NCBI RefSeq assembly: GCF_020215705.1
Contig: NZ_JAIWNB010000003.1
Coordinates: forward strand, 124,001-188,000
Reading direction: 5' to 3'
Source: Nonomuraea aurantiaca
GTDB taxonomy: Bacteria > Actinomycetota > Actinomycetes > Streptosporangiales > Streptosporangiaceae
Length of the DNA: 64,000 nt
Shown here: piece by piece, positions 8,331 through 15,731 of the stretch
Numbering within the stretch: the first letter of the stretch is position 1
Layout of the letters: each line of letters starts with the position of its first letter
The notes under the pieces: generated by a model
The model's input: only the letters and a program-made list of their open reading frames with translations
The model's database searches: none
Told to the model about the DNA's origin: nothing
Position numbers and translations under genes: made by a program

Positions 8331-8950
8331 CGTAATCCTCCATTTCCGGAGTCGTCGGCGCAGCCCGAATACCACTGGCCGCGTCCGCCGTCTGCGATCC
8401 GCAGTTCGGCGTCGAGCGGGAGAGCGAGCGGGAGAGCGGGGGTGCGCATGGTTTGTGCGGTGGCGCCGGCTCGCTCGGCCGCAGGGTGGAGTGCTGCCCC
8501 AGCCAGGTCGTCGGGGCCGTGGTCGCGTGCGGCTCGCTCGACCGAGTGATCGAGCGGGCCCTGGTCGATGAGGTCGCACGGGTGGGTCAGGGTCGACCGG
8601 TCCAGCGGGGAGCCCGGGGCCGGATAGACGCGGGCCGGCGCACCGAGACCGAGGGTGCCCAGCGGTGAAGCTGTGGGCGGCCGTGCGGAAATGCCCGCAG
8701 GTAGCGCCTGTGGCCGTGCGGTGGTGTCCGCGAGTAGCGCGGGTGGGCGTGTGGTGGTGTCCGCGAGTAGCGCGGATGGGTGTGTTGAGATGCCCGCAGG
8801 CAATGCGGACGGGTGTTCGGAGATGCCCGCAGGCGATGCGGGCGGGTGTGCGGCGATGTCCGCGGGTGACGCGATCGGGTGTGCGGAGATGTTCACAGGT
8901 AATGCGGGCCGGTGCGCGGAGGGGTCCGCAGGTAAAGCAGTGGGGGACAC
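8327..8950 (-). CDS. Repeat-rich reading frame upstream of the phosphotransferase, doubtful gene
   Basis: A 207-codon frame from GTG 8950 with AGGAAG at proper distance, ending TGA in an ATGA overlap with the phosphotransferase start. The N-terminal half consists of 11-residue repeats of the type SALPAGISxHP. The last 40 codons (from ATG 8449) contain LPLDAELRIADGG and a C-terminus with a single Cys. The frame stays open upstream to about 9040 without a start codon, encoding a protein-like stretch (FEADHFAAAGRLPDFQTP), which suggests decay from a longer gene. It may be a degraded gene, a short peptide gene at its 3' end, or a chance frame kept open by the 33-bp repeats. Confidence 0.35.
   Translation of the reverse strand: MSPTALPADPSAHRPALPVNISAHPIASPADIAAHPPASPAGISEHPSALPAGISTHPSALLADTTTRPPALLADTTARPQALPAGISARPPTASPLGTLGLGAPARVYPAPGSPLDRSTLTHPCDLIDQGPLDHSVERAARDHGPDDLAGAALHPAAERAGATAQTMRTPALPLALPLDAELRIADGGRGQWYSGCADDSGNGGLR
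8682..8945. repeat. Eight tandem 33-bp repeats with internal palindrome
   Basis: Units start every 33 bases from 8682 to 8913; a poorer ninth copy precedes them. Consensus: TGTGCGGAGATGCCCGCAG followed by GTAATGCGGGCGGG. Several copies contain the inverted repeat CCCGCA-GGCGA-TGCGGG. The period of 11 codons keeps a frame open on both strands. There are no unique spacers, so it is not a CRISPR. Confidence 0.9.
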
Positions 8951-9090
8951 AGCGACTTCCTCACGGAGGTGGAGCTTGCTTGCGGCGGCCGGGGTTTGGA
9001 AGTCCGGGAGCCTTCCGGCCGCCGCGAAGTGGTCCGCCTCGAAGGTACGAATCCGCGTTGTGGCCGCTCAAGGAAGTTTCGAAAAGTTTC

Positions 9091-9951
9091 TTAAAGATCT
9101 GGGCGCGCCGCGTCGATACACGACAGCGCGAGCGGCCCATAAACGGCCACTTCAGCCAGTGCGGTAAACGCTTTCTCGTAGACGGCGACGTCGTCCGGTT
9201 TCTTGATCCGGAACTGCGCGGCCACACCGTCCACCCGGACCTCGGTGGCGTCGTACAGCCAGAAGTTCTCCGGCGGCATGACGGGCGGTTTGCGGCTGTA
9301 CGGGAGGATGCCGAGGCTGACGTAGGGATTGTCCCGGGTGTACGTGGCCAGCCTGTCGAGTTGGTCGTTCATCCCGGCGGGGTTCACCATCGGGGTGCGC
9401 AGCGTCTGCTCGCCGAGGACGAACACGAAGCGCCGTACGCCCCCGAGCGACTGCTGCTGCGCCATGCGCGCCGCCACGGCCCGCTCCAGGTCATCGGTTA
9501 TGCCGCGGAAGGAGATGATCGTGGACAGATGGGCGCGGGCGTACGCCTCGGTCTGCAGTAGGCCGGGGACCGTGGAGTGCTGCCACACGCGTAATCGGGT
9601 CGTGCGTTCGTACAGCGGGATGAACGCCTCCTGGACCTGGCCCAGCCCGTTCCGCTCCAGGCGGCGCCATTCGGTGTAGAGCGTGTCGATATGGCGGGCG
9701 GCGGCGAGCAGGTCGGGTATTTCGTGTTCGGCTCCGCAGGCGGTGGCCCAGGCGCGGATGTCGTCGTCGCTCGGGACCTGCTGGCCGTTCTCGATTTTGG
9801 AGATGCGGGACTTGCGTCCGCGCCACCCCATGGCCTCGGCCAGGCGGTCGCCGGTCATTCGGCGACCGCCCTCGGTGTGGGCGGTGCGAAGATCCTTGAG
9901 CCGGATGGCGAGCGACATTCGTGCTTCCATGATCGTGCTGTGACTTGTCAT
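9091..9951 (-). CDS. DUF5753 helix-turn-helix regulator
   Basis: A 286-residue DNA-binding protein from ATG 9951, preceded by GAGGTGG. Downstream ATGs at 9930 and 9918 lack such a site. Seen: an N-terminal XRE-type HTH (DRLAEAMGWRGRKSRISKIE, about 32-51) followed by the long DUF5753 domain with EWRRLERNGLGQVQ, the VPGLLQTEAYARA motif, and LGEQTLRT. The family is abundant in Streptomyces relatives and includes regulators of development and secondary metabolism. The usual small DUF397 partner gene was not found downstream. It probably controls the following phosphotransferase. Confidence 0.9.
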   Translation of the reverse strand: MTSHSTIMEARMSLAIRLKDLRTAHTEGGRRMTGDRLAEAMGWRGRKSRISKIENGQQVPSDDDIRAWATACGAEHEIPDLLAAARHIDTLYTEWRRLERNGLGQVQEAFIPLYERTTRLRVWQHSTVPGLLQTEAYARAHLSTIISFRGITDDLERAVAARMAQQQSLGGVRRFVFVLGEQTLRTPMVNPAGMNDQLDRLATYTRDNPYVSLGILPYSRKPPVMPPENFWLYDATEVRVDGVAAQFRIKKPDDVAVYEKAFTALAEVAVYGPLALSCIDAARPDL

Positions 9952-10018
9952 GGGCCACCTCGGCTCGGGCGATGGAGTTGCTTCGAAGCTACGCCCGGGT
10001 TCGGCCTCACGTCTGTAG

Positions 10019-10057
10019 GGTTTCTTGAAAATCATGGAGAAACCATTGAGCATGGTT
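10019..10057 (-). promoter_or_regulatory. Inverted repeats upstream of the DUF5753 gene
   Basis: GGTTTC (10019-10024) and GAAACC (10039-10044) form an inverted pair, directly followed by AACCAT-TGAGC-ATGGTT (10041-10057). The block is A+T-richer than its surroundings and lies 70-105 bases before the start codon, so it may be the operator/promoter of this regulator. The rest of the gap up to 10255 shows only a degenerate tRNA-like stretch. Confidence 0.35.
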
Positions 10058-10255
10058 CGGCCGGATGTGACCGTTGCTTCCTGCGGCACAGAAAGCGACT
10101 CAGGCCAGCGACCCGTAAGCCACATGTCGCCGGTTCGATAGAAGGACCATCGAGCACCGCCATCGCCGTGCCGATATCGTCGCGAAGCCACCGTGGTAGT
10201 GCTCCCGGGCGAGCTCGCTTTTCGGCATCGAAGGGCCGCCGCACGTGTGGTCGTC

Positions 10256-10535
10256 TCACCGGGCGCGGAGCAGGTCGAGGAAGGCGGTGAAGGCCGCGTC
10301 GGTGCGGGCGGTGTCGCCGGTGGCGTCGGTGTCCATGAGGAGCCCGCGAATAACGGCGAGCACGGTGGTGGCCAGCGCGGGTGCCGCCGCGCCATGGTGG
10401 CCGCGCAGCCCCTGCTCCAGGAGCGCGAGCCAGTCGGTGGTGGCGGCCCTGCGGAAGTCGGGCCACAGGGCCTGCCCGTCGGGCGTGTTGTGGACGGTGC
10501 CGAACAGACGCAGGTAGGGCGCTCCGCTCCGCCGC
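10256..10535 (-). pseudogene. TetR-family regulator remnant, C-terminal domain only
   Basis: About 92 residues matching the C-terminal ligand domain of TetR repressors (APYLRLFGTV, LLEQGLRG, AVIRGLLMDTDATGD, AAFTAFLDLLRAR), ending TGA at 10258-10256. No N-terminal HTH exists upstream: the sequence runs straight into an oppositely oriented hydrolase fragment. A TetR gene divergent from the gene it controls is common, so this looks like a pair that lost its shared 5' region. Confidence 0.65.
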
Positions 10536-10582
10536 TGCCGAGTTGCGGGGAGACGGGGCGCGCGCCCAGCGGGAAGGGGCCG

Positions 10583-11122
10583 ACGTTGGAGGACGACGTG
10601 GCGGCCGTACGCGAATGGCTGGCGGCGGACGAGCAGCCGACGATCGTGGTCAGCCACAGTTATGGCGGTGTTGTGGCGAGCGCCGCGGCGACGGAGCTGC
10701 CCCAGGTGCGTCATCTGGTGTACATCGCAAGTTTCCTCCCTGAGGTGGGCGAGAGCCTGGCCTCGTTCGGTGACGGGACGCCCGCGCCGTACCTGGACTT
10801 CGGTCCTGACGGCACCTTCGGCGTGCGCGCCGAGTTCGCCACGCGGACCTTCCTGCAAGACTGCGACCAGGAGGCGGTGGAGCAGGCGCACGCGCGCTTG
10901 GTACGGCAGAGCGCTGCCGTCACCACCGCGCCGGTCCAGGCCGCCGCTTGGAAACAGATCCCCTCCACCTATGTCGTGTGCGCGCAGGACAACGGCACTC
11001 CTCCGGCGTTGCAGCGCGCCCAGGGCGAGCGGGCCACGCGCGTGGTCGAGGTGGCCGCAGGTCACCACCCCTTCCTGGCCCAGCCGAATGTCGTCGCCGA
11101 GCTCGTCCTCGATCTGGCCTGA
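10583..11122 (+). pseudogene. Alpha/beta-hydrolase lacking its N-terminus
   Basis: About 179 residues from LEDDVAAVREWL to the stop at 11122. Seen: the nucleophile elbow SHSYGG, the LVYIASFLPEVGES stretch after it, and the catalytic-His region AGHHPFL. The strand-1 oxyanion segment (usually LVHGAW with about 50 residues before the elbow) is missing. The frame extends upstream only across the antisense of the TetR remnant. The protein could not fold as a normal hydrolase unless fused to foreign sequence. Confidence 0.65.
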
Positions 11123-11283
11123 GCCGGGCTCGTCGTCACGGCGTAGGGTGGGTGGTGCGCGCTCAGGGCGCCACCGGTCCGCGGACAGGGCTAAGCCCAC
11201 CTGATGCTCATCGAACGACCCGGCCCGACCTCTTTTCCCGGCCTGATCATGCGGACGCCAGGCCAGACGGAAAGGAGGCCCTC

Positions 11284-12723
11284 GTGCCCATCCATCGCCT
11301 GCCCGACAACCCCAGCATCGAACGGCTCCGCAAGCAGGCCAAGACACTCCATCAGCATGCGAAGGCGGAAGTCCCTGAGGCGCTCGGGCTCGTCGCCGAG
11401 TTCCATCCCCGGCCGCCGGAGACGCTCAAGCTGGCCGACGCGCAACTCGTCACCGCCCGCATGTACGGCTTCGCGAGCTGGCCCAAGCTCAAAGAACACC
11501 TCGGCACCGTCGAGCGCTACTCCCGCTCGCCGCACCGGGTCCCACCGAGCCAGGAGTTGCCGGAGGAGTTCCTGCGGCTCGCCTGCCTCACCTATGGCAC
11601 GGACCACCCGGGCCGGACCGCGGACGCCGACCTGCTGCTGGCCCGGCATCCGCAGTTGCCCACCGCGAACGTCTTCACCATGGCGGCCACCGGCTCGGCC
11701 GATGCGCTGGCCGACATCCTGGCCGGAAGTCCGGGGCTCGCCCGGGAGCAGGGCGGTCCCTACGGGTGGGAGCCGCTGCTGTACCTGGCCTACGCGCGGC
11801 TCAATGCTCCAGGAGAGTACGTGGCGGCGGCCCGGCTTCTCCTCGACCATGGCGCCGATCCGAACGCCGGATTCCTGTGGGACGGCCTGACCTCGCCGTT
11901 CACCGCGCTCACCGGCGCATTCGGCGGAGGAGAGGGCCACCAGCCACCGCATCCGCAGGGTCTGGCGCTGGCCAGGCTGCTGCTGGAGGCCGGGGCGGAC
12001 CCCAACGACAGCCAGACCCTCTACAACCTCGGGCTCGGCGGCGCCCGCTCCGACGACACCGCCCACCTCCAGCTGCTGCTGGAGTTCGGCTTGGGCCGGG
12101 GCGAGGGCGGCCCGTGGCATGCCCGGCTGGGCCCGACACTGCAGTCCCCGCAGCAGATGCTGCGCGACGAACTGGCCACCGCCGCGCTGCGGGGCGGCCC
12201 GCGGCGGGCCCGGCTGCTCCTGGCACACGGCGCGGAGGTCAACGGCCTGGGCGGGCATCCGGCGTACGGCGGACACACCCCCTACGAGCTCGCCCTGCTG
12301 AACGGGCACACCGAGGTCGCCGAACTGCTCGCCGCGGCGGGCGCCTCGGCGGTGCTGGACGAGATGGAGGCGTTCACCGCCGCCTGCATGCGCGCCGACG
12401 CCGCCGCGGTGGCCGGATTCGGCCCGGAACCGTCGGCGCGGGCGCTCGCCCGATTCCCCGGGCTGATCATCAGGGCGGCCGAACAGCGCAAGCCCGCGGC
12501 GGTACGGCTGCTCGCCGGTCTCGGCTTCGACGTGAACCACCTGCATCGCTCCACCCCGCTGCACGCGGCGGCCTGGAACGACGACGTCGAGACGGCCGAG
12601 ACACTGATCGAGCTCGGCGCCGACCCGGCGATCAAGGACACGGCGTACGACGCGACCCCGCTCGGCTGGGCCGAACACGGCGGCATGCATCGCGCGGCGG
12701 CGTACCTGCGAAGTCTGGAGTGA
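11284..12723 (+). CDS. Ankyrin-repeat protein
   Basis: A 479-residue soluble protein from GTG 11284 with AAAGGAGG seven bases upstream. No signal peptide or membrane segment. An N-terminal helical region (LPDNPSIERLRKQAKTL, with ARMYGFASWPKLKEHL, a motif typical of actinobacterial ankyrin proteins) is followed by ankyrin units: AARLLLDHGADPNAG, LARLLLEAGADPND, ARLLLAHGAEVNGLGG, TPYELALLNGHTEVAELL, RSTPLHAAAWNDDVETAETLIELGADPAIKD. Ankyrin repeats mediate protein-protein contacts; the partner is unknown. The 161-bp gap before it shows nothing else. Confidence 0.88.
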   Translation: MPIHRLPDNPSIERLRKQAKTLHQHAKAEVPEALGLVAEFHPRPPETLKLADAQLVTARMYGFASWPKLKEHLGTVERYSRSPHRVPPSQELPEEFLRLACLTYGTDHPGRTADADLLLARHPQLPTANVFTMAATGSADALADILAGSPGLAREQGGPYGWEPLLYLAYARLNAPGEYVAAARLLLDHGADPNAGFLWDGLTSPFTALTGAFGGGEGHQPPHPQGLALARLLLEAGADPNDSQTLYNLGLGGARSDDTAHLQLLLEFGLGRGEGGPWHARLGPTLQSPQQMLRDELATAALRGGPRRARLLLAHGAEVNGLGGHPAYGGHTPYELALLNGHTEVAELLAAAGASAVLDEMEAFTAACMRADAAAVAGFGPEPSARALARFPGLIIRAAEQRKPAAVRLLAGLGFDVNHLHRSTPLHAAAWNDDVETAETLIELGADPAIKDTAYDATPLGWAEHGGMHRAAAYLRSLE

Positions 12724-12785
12724 AGGTCCGGTGACCGCCGTCGTCGAGTACCGGCTTGTCGGTGTCGCGTGGCATGCTGCACGAC

Positions 12786-13757
12786 ATGGCGGCAACAGAT
12801 CCAGCACTCGTGACCTTGGTCGTCGGCGACGAGGAGCTGCTGGCCGAGCGGGCGGTCAGCGAGGTGATCGCGGCGGCGCGGGCGGCCGAGGGCGGTGCGG
12901 AGGTGCACGATCTCATCGGCGGGAAGGTGGCGCTGGGGGAGCTGACCCAGCTGACCTCGCCGTCGCTCTTCGGTGATCGTTCCGTGGTGGTGATCCGGTC
13001 CGCGCAGGATCTCGTCAAGGACGTCATCGCAGAGGTCGTGAAGTACGCGGCGCATCCCTCTGACGACACCGTGCTCATCCTGGTCCACCCGGGTGGGGTG
13101 AAGGGCAAGGCGCTGGTCGACGGGGTCAAGAAGGTGGGAGCGCGAGTCGTCACCGTCAACAAGGTCACCAAGGCCGGCGAGCGGCTCGACTTCGTCAAGG
13201 GCGAGATCAAGCGGGCGGGGCGCGGCATTTCGAGCGACGCCGCGCAGGCACTGCTCGAGGCGGTGGGCAACGATCTGCGGGAGCTGGCCGCGGCCTGCAA
13301 CCAGCTGGTGTTCGACACGGAGGACAAAACGATCAACGCGGCGGCCGTGGCCCGCTATCACAAGGGGCGCGCGGAGGTCACCGGGTTCAACGTGGCCGAC
13401 TCGGCGCTCGAGGGGCGGCTGTCCGAGGCGCTGGAGCAGCTCCGCTGGGCGCTCGGCACCGGGGTGGCCCCCGTGCTGCTGGTGAGCGCGCTGGCGGGTG
13501 GGCTGAGGGGCCTGGCCAAGGTCGGCGGAGCGCCGCGCAATCTCAGGGGCGGGCAGTTGGCGAGTCACCTGGGCATGCCGCCGTGGAAGATCGACCGCGT
13601 CAAGCGGCAGCTCAACGGCTGGGGTCCGGAGGGCCTGTCCCGCGCCATCCAGGCGGTGGCCGATGCCGACGAGCAGGTCAAGGGTGGCGGCGCCGACCCG
13701 GCGTACGCGCTCGAACACACGGTGCAAGTGATCGTCGCCAACCGTACGGGCCGGTAG
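12786..13757 (+). CDS. holA: DNA polymerase III delta subunit
   Basis: A 323-residue clamp-loader subunit that opens the beta clamp on DNA. Seen: N-terminal VTLVVGDEELLAERAV in place of the family FYGEE-type start, LGELTQLTSPSLFGDRSVVVI, the central GRGISSDAAQALLEAVGNDLRELAAACNQL (split here: DAAQALLEAVGNDLRELA is the core), and the C-terminal PPWKIDRVKRQLNGW helix. In-frame ATG 12774 and TTG 12756 are alternative starts; none has a clear ribosome site, so 12786 is a best guess. In actinobacteria holA normally follows comEC; here ankyrin, regulator and kinase genes intervene. Its last codons are the first unit of a tandem repeat. Confidence 0.9.
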   Translation: MAATDPALVTLVVGDEELLAERAVSEVIAAARAAEGGAEVHDLIGGKVALGELTQLTSPSLFGDRSVVVIRSAQDLVKDVIAEVVKYAAHPSDDTVLILVHPGGVKGKALVDGVKKVGARVVTVNKVTKAGERLDFVKGEIKRAGRGISSDAAQALLEAVGNDLRELAAACNQLVFDTEDKTINAAAVARYHKGRAEVTGFNVADSALEGRLSEALEQLRWALGTGVAPVLLVSALAGGLRGLAKVGGAPRNLRGGQLASHLGMPPWKIDRVKRQLNGWGPEGLSRAIQAVADADEQVKGGGADPAYALEHTVQVIVANRTGR

Positions 13758-13877
13758 CCGACACCCAGTCCGGTAACCGTACGGGCCGATACCCGACACC
13801 ACCCTGAAGCTGTACGGGCCAATAGCCGACAACGCGCCTCAATAACCAATGGGCCGGCAGCCGGCACCCCGGTAAGG
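13744..13877. repeat. Four repeats starting on the holA stop codon
   Basis: Unit 1 begins with GTACGGGCCGGTAG, which is the last holA codons plus its TAG. Copies start at 13779 (GTACGGGCCGATACCCGACA), 13812 (GTACGGGCCAATAGCCGACA) and 13849 (ATGGGCCGGCAGCCGGCA), 33-37 bases apart. Downstream copies have lost the in-frame stop. Confidence 0.85.
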
Positions 13878-13929
13878 TCGCGAAGCGTCGGAGGGCGAGG
13901 TGTGCCCCTTACCGGTTGGTGGAGGATAT

Positions 13930-15087
13930 GTGAGCTGGTCGCCGTTTCGTATTGAGGTGCCGGACGAGGTGCTGGACGACCTGCGGAGCCGGCTGCGTAA
14001 CACGCGGTTCGGCGCCCCGCCACGGCTCGGAGACCAGGGAGGGGAGCGGGCGTGGCAGGGCGGCGCGGATCCCGGCTATCTCCGTGACCTCGTCGGCTAC
14101 TGGGCCGAGGAATTCGACTTTCGGGCACGTGAAGCAGAGCTGAACGCTCTGCCGCACGGCATGGCGCACATCGACGGCGCGCGCACGCACTTCCTGAAGA
14201 TCCCCGGCAACGGGCCCGCGCCCATGCCGTTGCTGCTGTGCCACGGGTGGCCGAGCAGCTTCGTGGAGATGTTGCCGCTGGCGGCCCGGCTGGCCGATCC
14301 GGGGCGGTTCGGGGGTGATCCGGAGGACGCGTTCGATGTGGTGATCCCGTCCATGCCCGGCTTCCTCTATTCGGAGCTGCCCGCTGAGCCGCTGACCAGG
14401 GCGGCGATGGCGCGGACGTTGCACGCGCTGATGACCGAGGTGCTGGGCTACGAGCGTTACGGCGCGTTCGGCGGTGACATCGGCGGGGCGGCGATCGGGT
14501 GGCTGGGGGCGCTCTATCCGGAGCAGGTGATCGGGATTCACCTGATCCATCCGCCGTTCCCGGCGTCGTTGGAGGTCCCGCCGCTGTCGGCGGAGGAGCA
14601 GGCGTTCCTCGACGCGGAAGCCGTCTATGACGAGGGTGACGGCGGCTACAGCGCCATCATGGGCACGCGGCCTGACACCATCGCCGCCGCGCTGCTGGAC
14701 TCGCCGGTCGGGCTGGCCGCGTGGATCGTGGACAAGTACCGGGACTGGAGCGACTGTCACGGCGAGGTGGAGACGCGGTTCGACCGGGACACCCTGCTGA
14801 CGATCCTCACCCTCTACTGGGCCACAGGCTCGATCGGCACCTCGTTCAGGCAGTACTTCGACTTCGAGCACAACTCCGCGCGGCCGCCCATCACCGTGCC
14901 CGCGGCGGTCACGCTGAGCCACGAGCCGGTGATGACCGACTTTCCGCGCTCGCTCGTCGAGCGGGCCTGCACGGACATCCGGCACTGGAGCGAGCCCGGC
15001 AGAGGCGGCCACTTCCTGCCCCTGGAGGAGCCGGCCCTCCTCCAGGACGAGCTGACGAGCTTCTTCCGCGAACTCCGGCGCACCTGA
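13930..15087 (+). CDS. Epoxide hydrolase, microsomal/EHN type
   Basis: A 385-residue enzyme from GTG 13930 (GGAGG just upstream). Hydrolyses epoxides to diols. Seen: the EHN N-terminal segment (FRIEVPDEVLDDLRSRLRNT), the HGWPSS oxyanion loop near residue 104, the nucleophile in GGDIGG (Asp183), and the catalytic His361 in RGGHFLPLEEP. Length fits the juvenile-hormone/microsomal epoxide hydrolase family, whose bacterial members act on hydrophobic epoxides. A 395-codon frame on the opposite strand spans almost the same region and is an antisense shadow. It is monocistronic and converges on the marR-type gene. Confidence 0.9.
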   Translation: MSWSPFRIEVPDEVLDDLRSRLRNTRFGAPPRLGDQGGERAWQGGADPGYLRDLVGYWAEEFDFRAREAELNALPHGMAHIDGARTHFLKIPGNGPAPMPLLLCHGWPSSFVEMLPLAARLADPGRFGGDPEDAFDVVIPSMPGFLYSELPAEPLTRAAMARTLHALMTEVLGYERYGAFGGDIGGAAIGWLGALYPEQVIGIHLIHPPFPASLEVPPLSAEEQAFLDAEAVYDEGDGGYSAIMGTRPDTIAAALLDSPVGLAAWIVDKYRDWSDCHGEVETRFDRDTLLTILTLYWATGSIGTSFRQYFDFEHNSARPPITVPAAVTLSHEPVMTDFPRSLVERACTDIRHWSEPGRGGHFLPLEEPALLQDELTSFFRELRRT

Positions 15088-15130
15088 CCGGCGCACCTGA
15101 TCGGCGCACCGGACCGGCCGCGGTGGAGGG

Positions 15131-15664
15131 TCAGCGGGTGGATTCCACGTTCACCAGGAGCCGTTTGAGCAGGCCGTCCAGGGTCGCCTGCTCCGCCGGA
15201 TCCAGTGCGTAGACCATCGCGGCCTCCACCTCCGCCCGGATCCGCATGGCCTCCATCCACAGCTCGTGCCCCCTGTCCGTCAGCTCCACGTCGACCCGGC
15301 GGCGGTCGTCCGTGCTGCGCAGGCGGCGTACCAGGCCCAACTTCTCCAGCGTGTCGAGGCGGCCGGTCATCCCGGCGGGCGACAGCATCAGCTCCGCGGC
15401 CAGCTCGGAAGGCGTCGCGGAGCCCGCCCTGGCCACCAGCCGATGCAGCGTCTCGAACTCGAAGTCCTGCATCCCCACCTGCGCCAGCGCCGTCTCCTTC
15501 GTCTGGTGCAGGTGCTTGACGAGGAGCTGCATCCGCGTCACCACCGCCTCCACCCGCTCGTCGTACGGCGCCTTGCCCCGCCACCGCGCCAGATGCCGAT
15601 CGACAGAGTCACTGGAGCCGGAGCTGCCGCTGAGGCCAGGGCTGGGATCGGAGTCCGCGTTCAT
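15131..15664 (-). CDS. MarR-family transcriptional regulator
   Basis: A 177-residue winged-helix repressor from ATG 15664. Seen: the helical dimerisation part (TRMQLLVKHLHQTKETALAQ), the recognition helix region TPSELAAELMLSPAGMTGRL, and the wing RRLRSTDDRRRVDVELTDRG. It is divergent from an MFS exporter with only 67 bases between starts, the classic arrangement in which a MarR repressor controls itself and an efflux gene in response to a small molecule. A Ser/Gly-rich N-terminal tail (about 20 residues) precedes the fold. Confidence 0.92.
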   Translation of the reverse strand: MNADSDPSPGLSGSSGSSDSVDRHLARWRGKAPYDERVEAVVTRMQLLVKHLHQTKETALAQVGMQDFEFETLHRLVARAGSATPSELAAELMLSPAGMTGRLDTLEKLGLVRRLRSTDDRRRVDVELTDRGHELWMEAMRIRAEVEAAMVYALDPAEQATLDGLLKRLLVNVESTR

Positions 15665-15693
15665 TCCGCAATCATACGCCAGCAAGTATTTAG

Positions 15694-15722
15694 TTGACGA
15701 AACATTAATCAGCGAATTAACC
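15694..15722 (+). promoter_or_regulatory. Promoter/operator between marR-type and MFS genes
   Basis: TTGACG (15694-15699) is followed after 17 bases by TTAACC (15717-15722), a possible promoter for the MFS gene. Overlapping it is the inverted repeat TTAAT-CAGCGA-ATTAA (15705-15720), a likely MarR operator. The stretch is strikingly A+T-rich for this genome. Confidence 0.45.
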
Positions 15723-15731
15723 TGCCGTCCC

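Noticed and set aside
8682..8945. CRISPR array
   Set aside because: The 33-bp units are directly joined without unique spacers, and no cas genes are present.
10095..10150. tRNA gene or att site
   Set aside because: GTCGCCGGTTCGATAG looks like a T-arm, and a CCGTAAG loop lies before it, but the T-stem, anticodon stem and acceptor stem do not pair. At most a degenerate fragment.
13909..15096. 395-codon minus-strand frame
   Set aside because: Antisense of the epoxide hydrolase, which has all catalytic motifs; the shadow has none.
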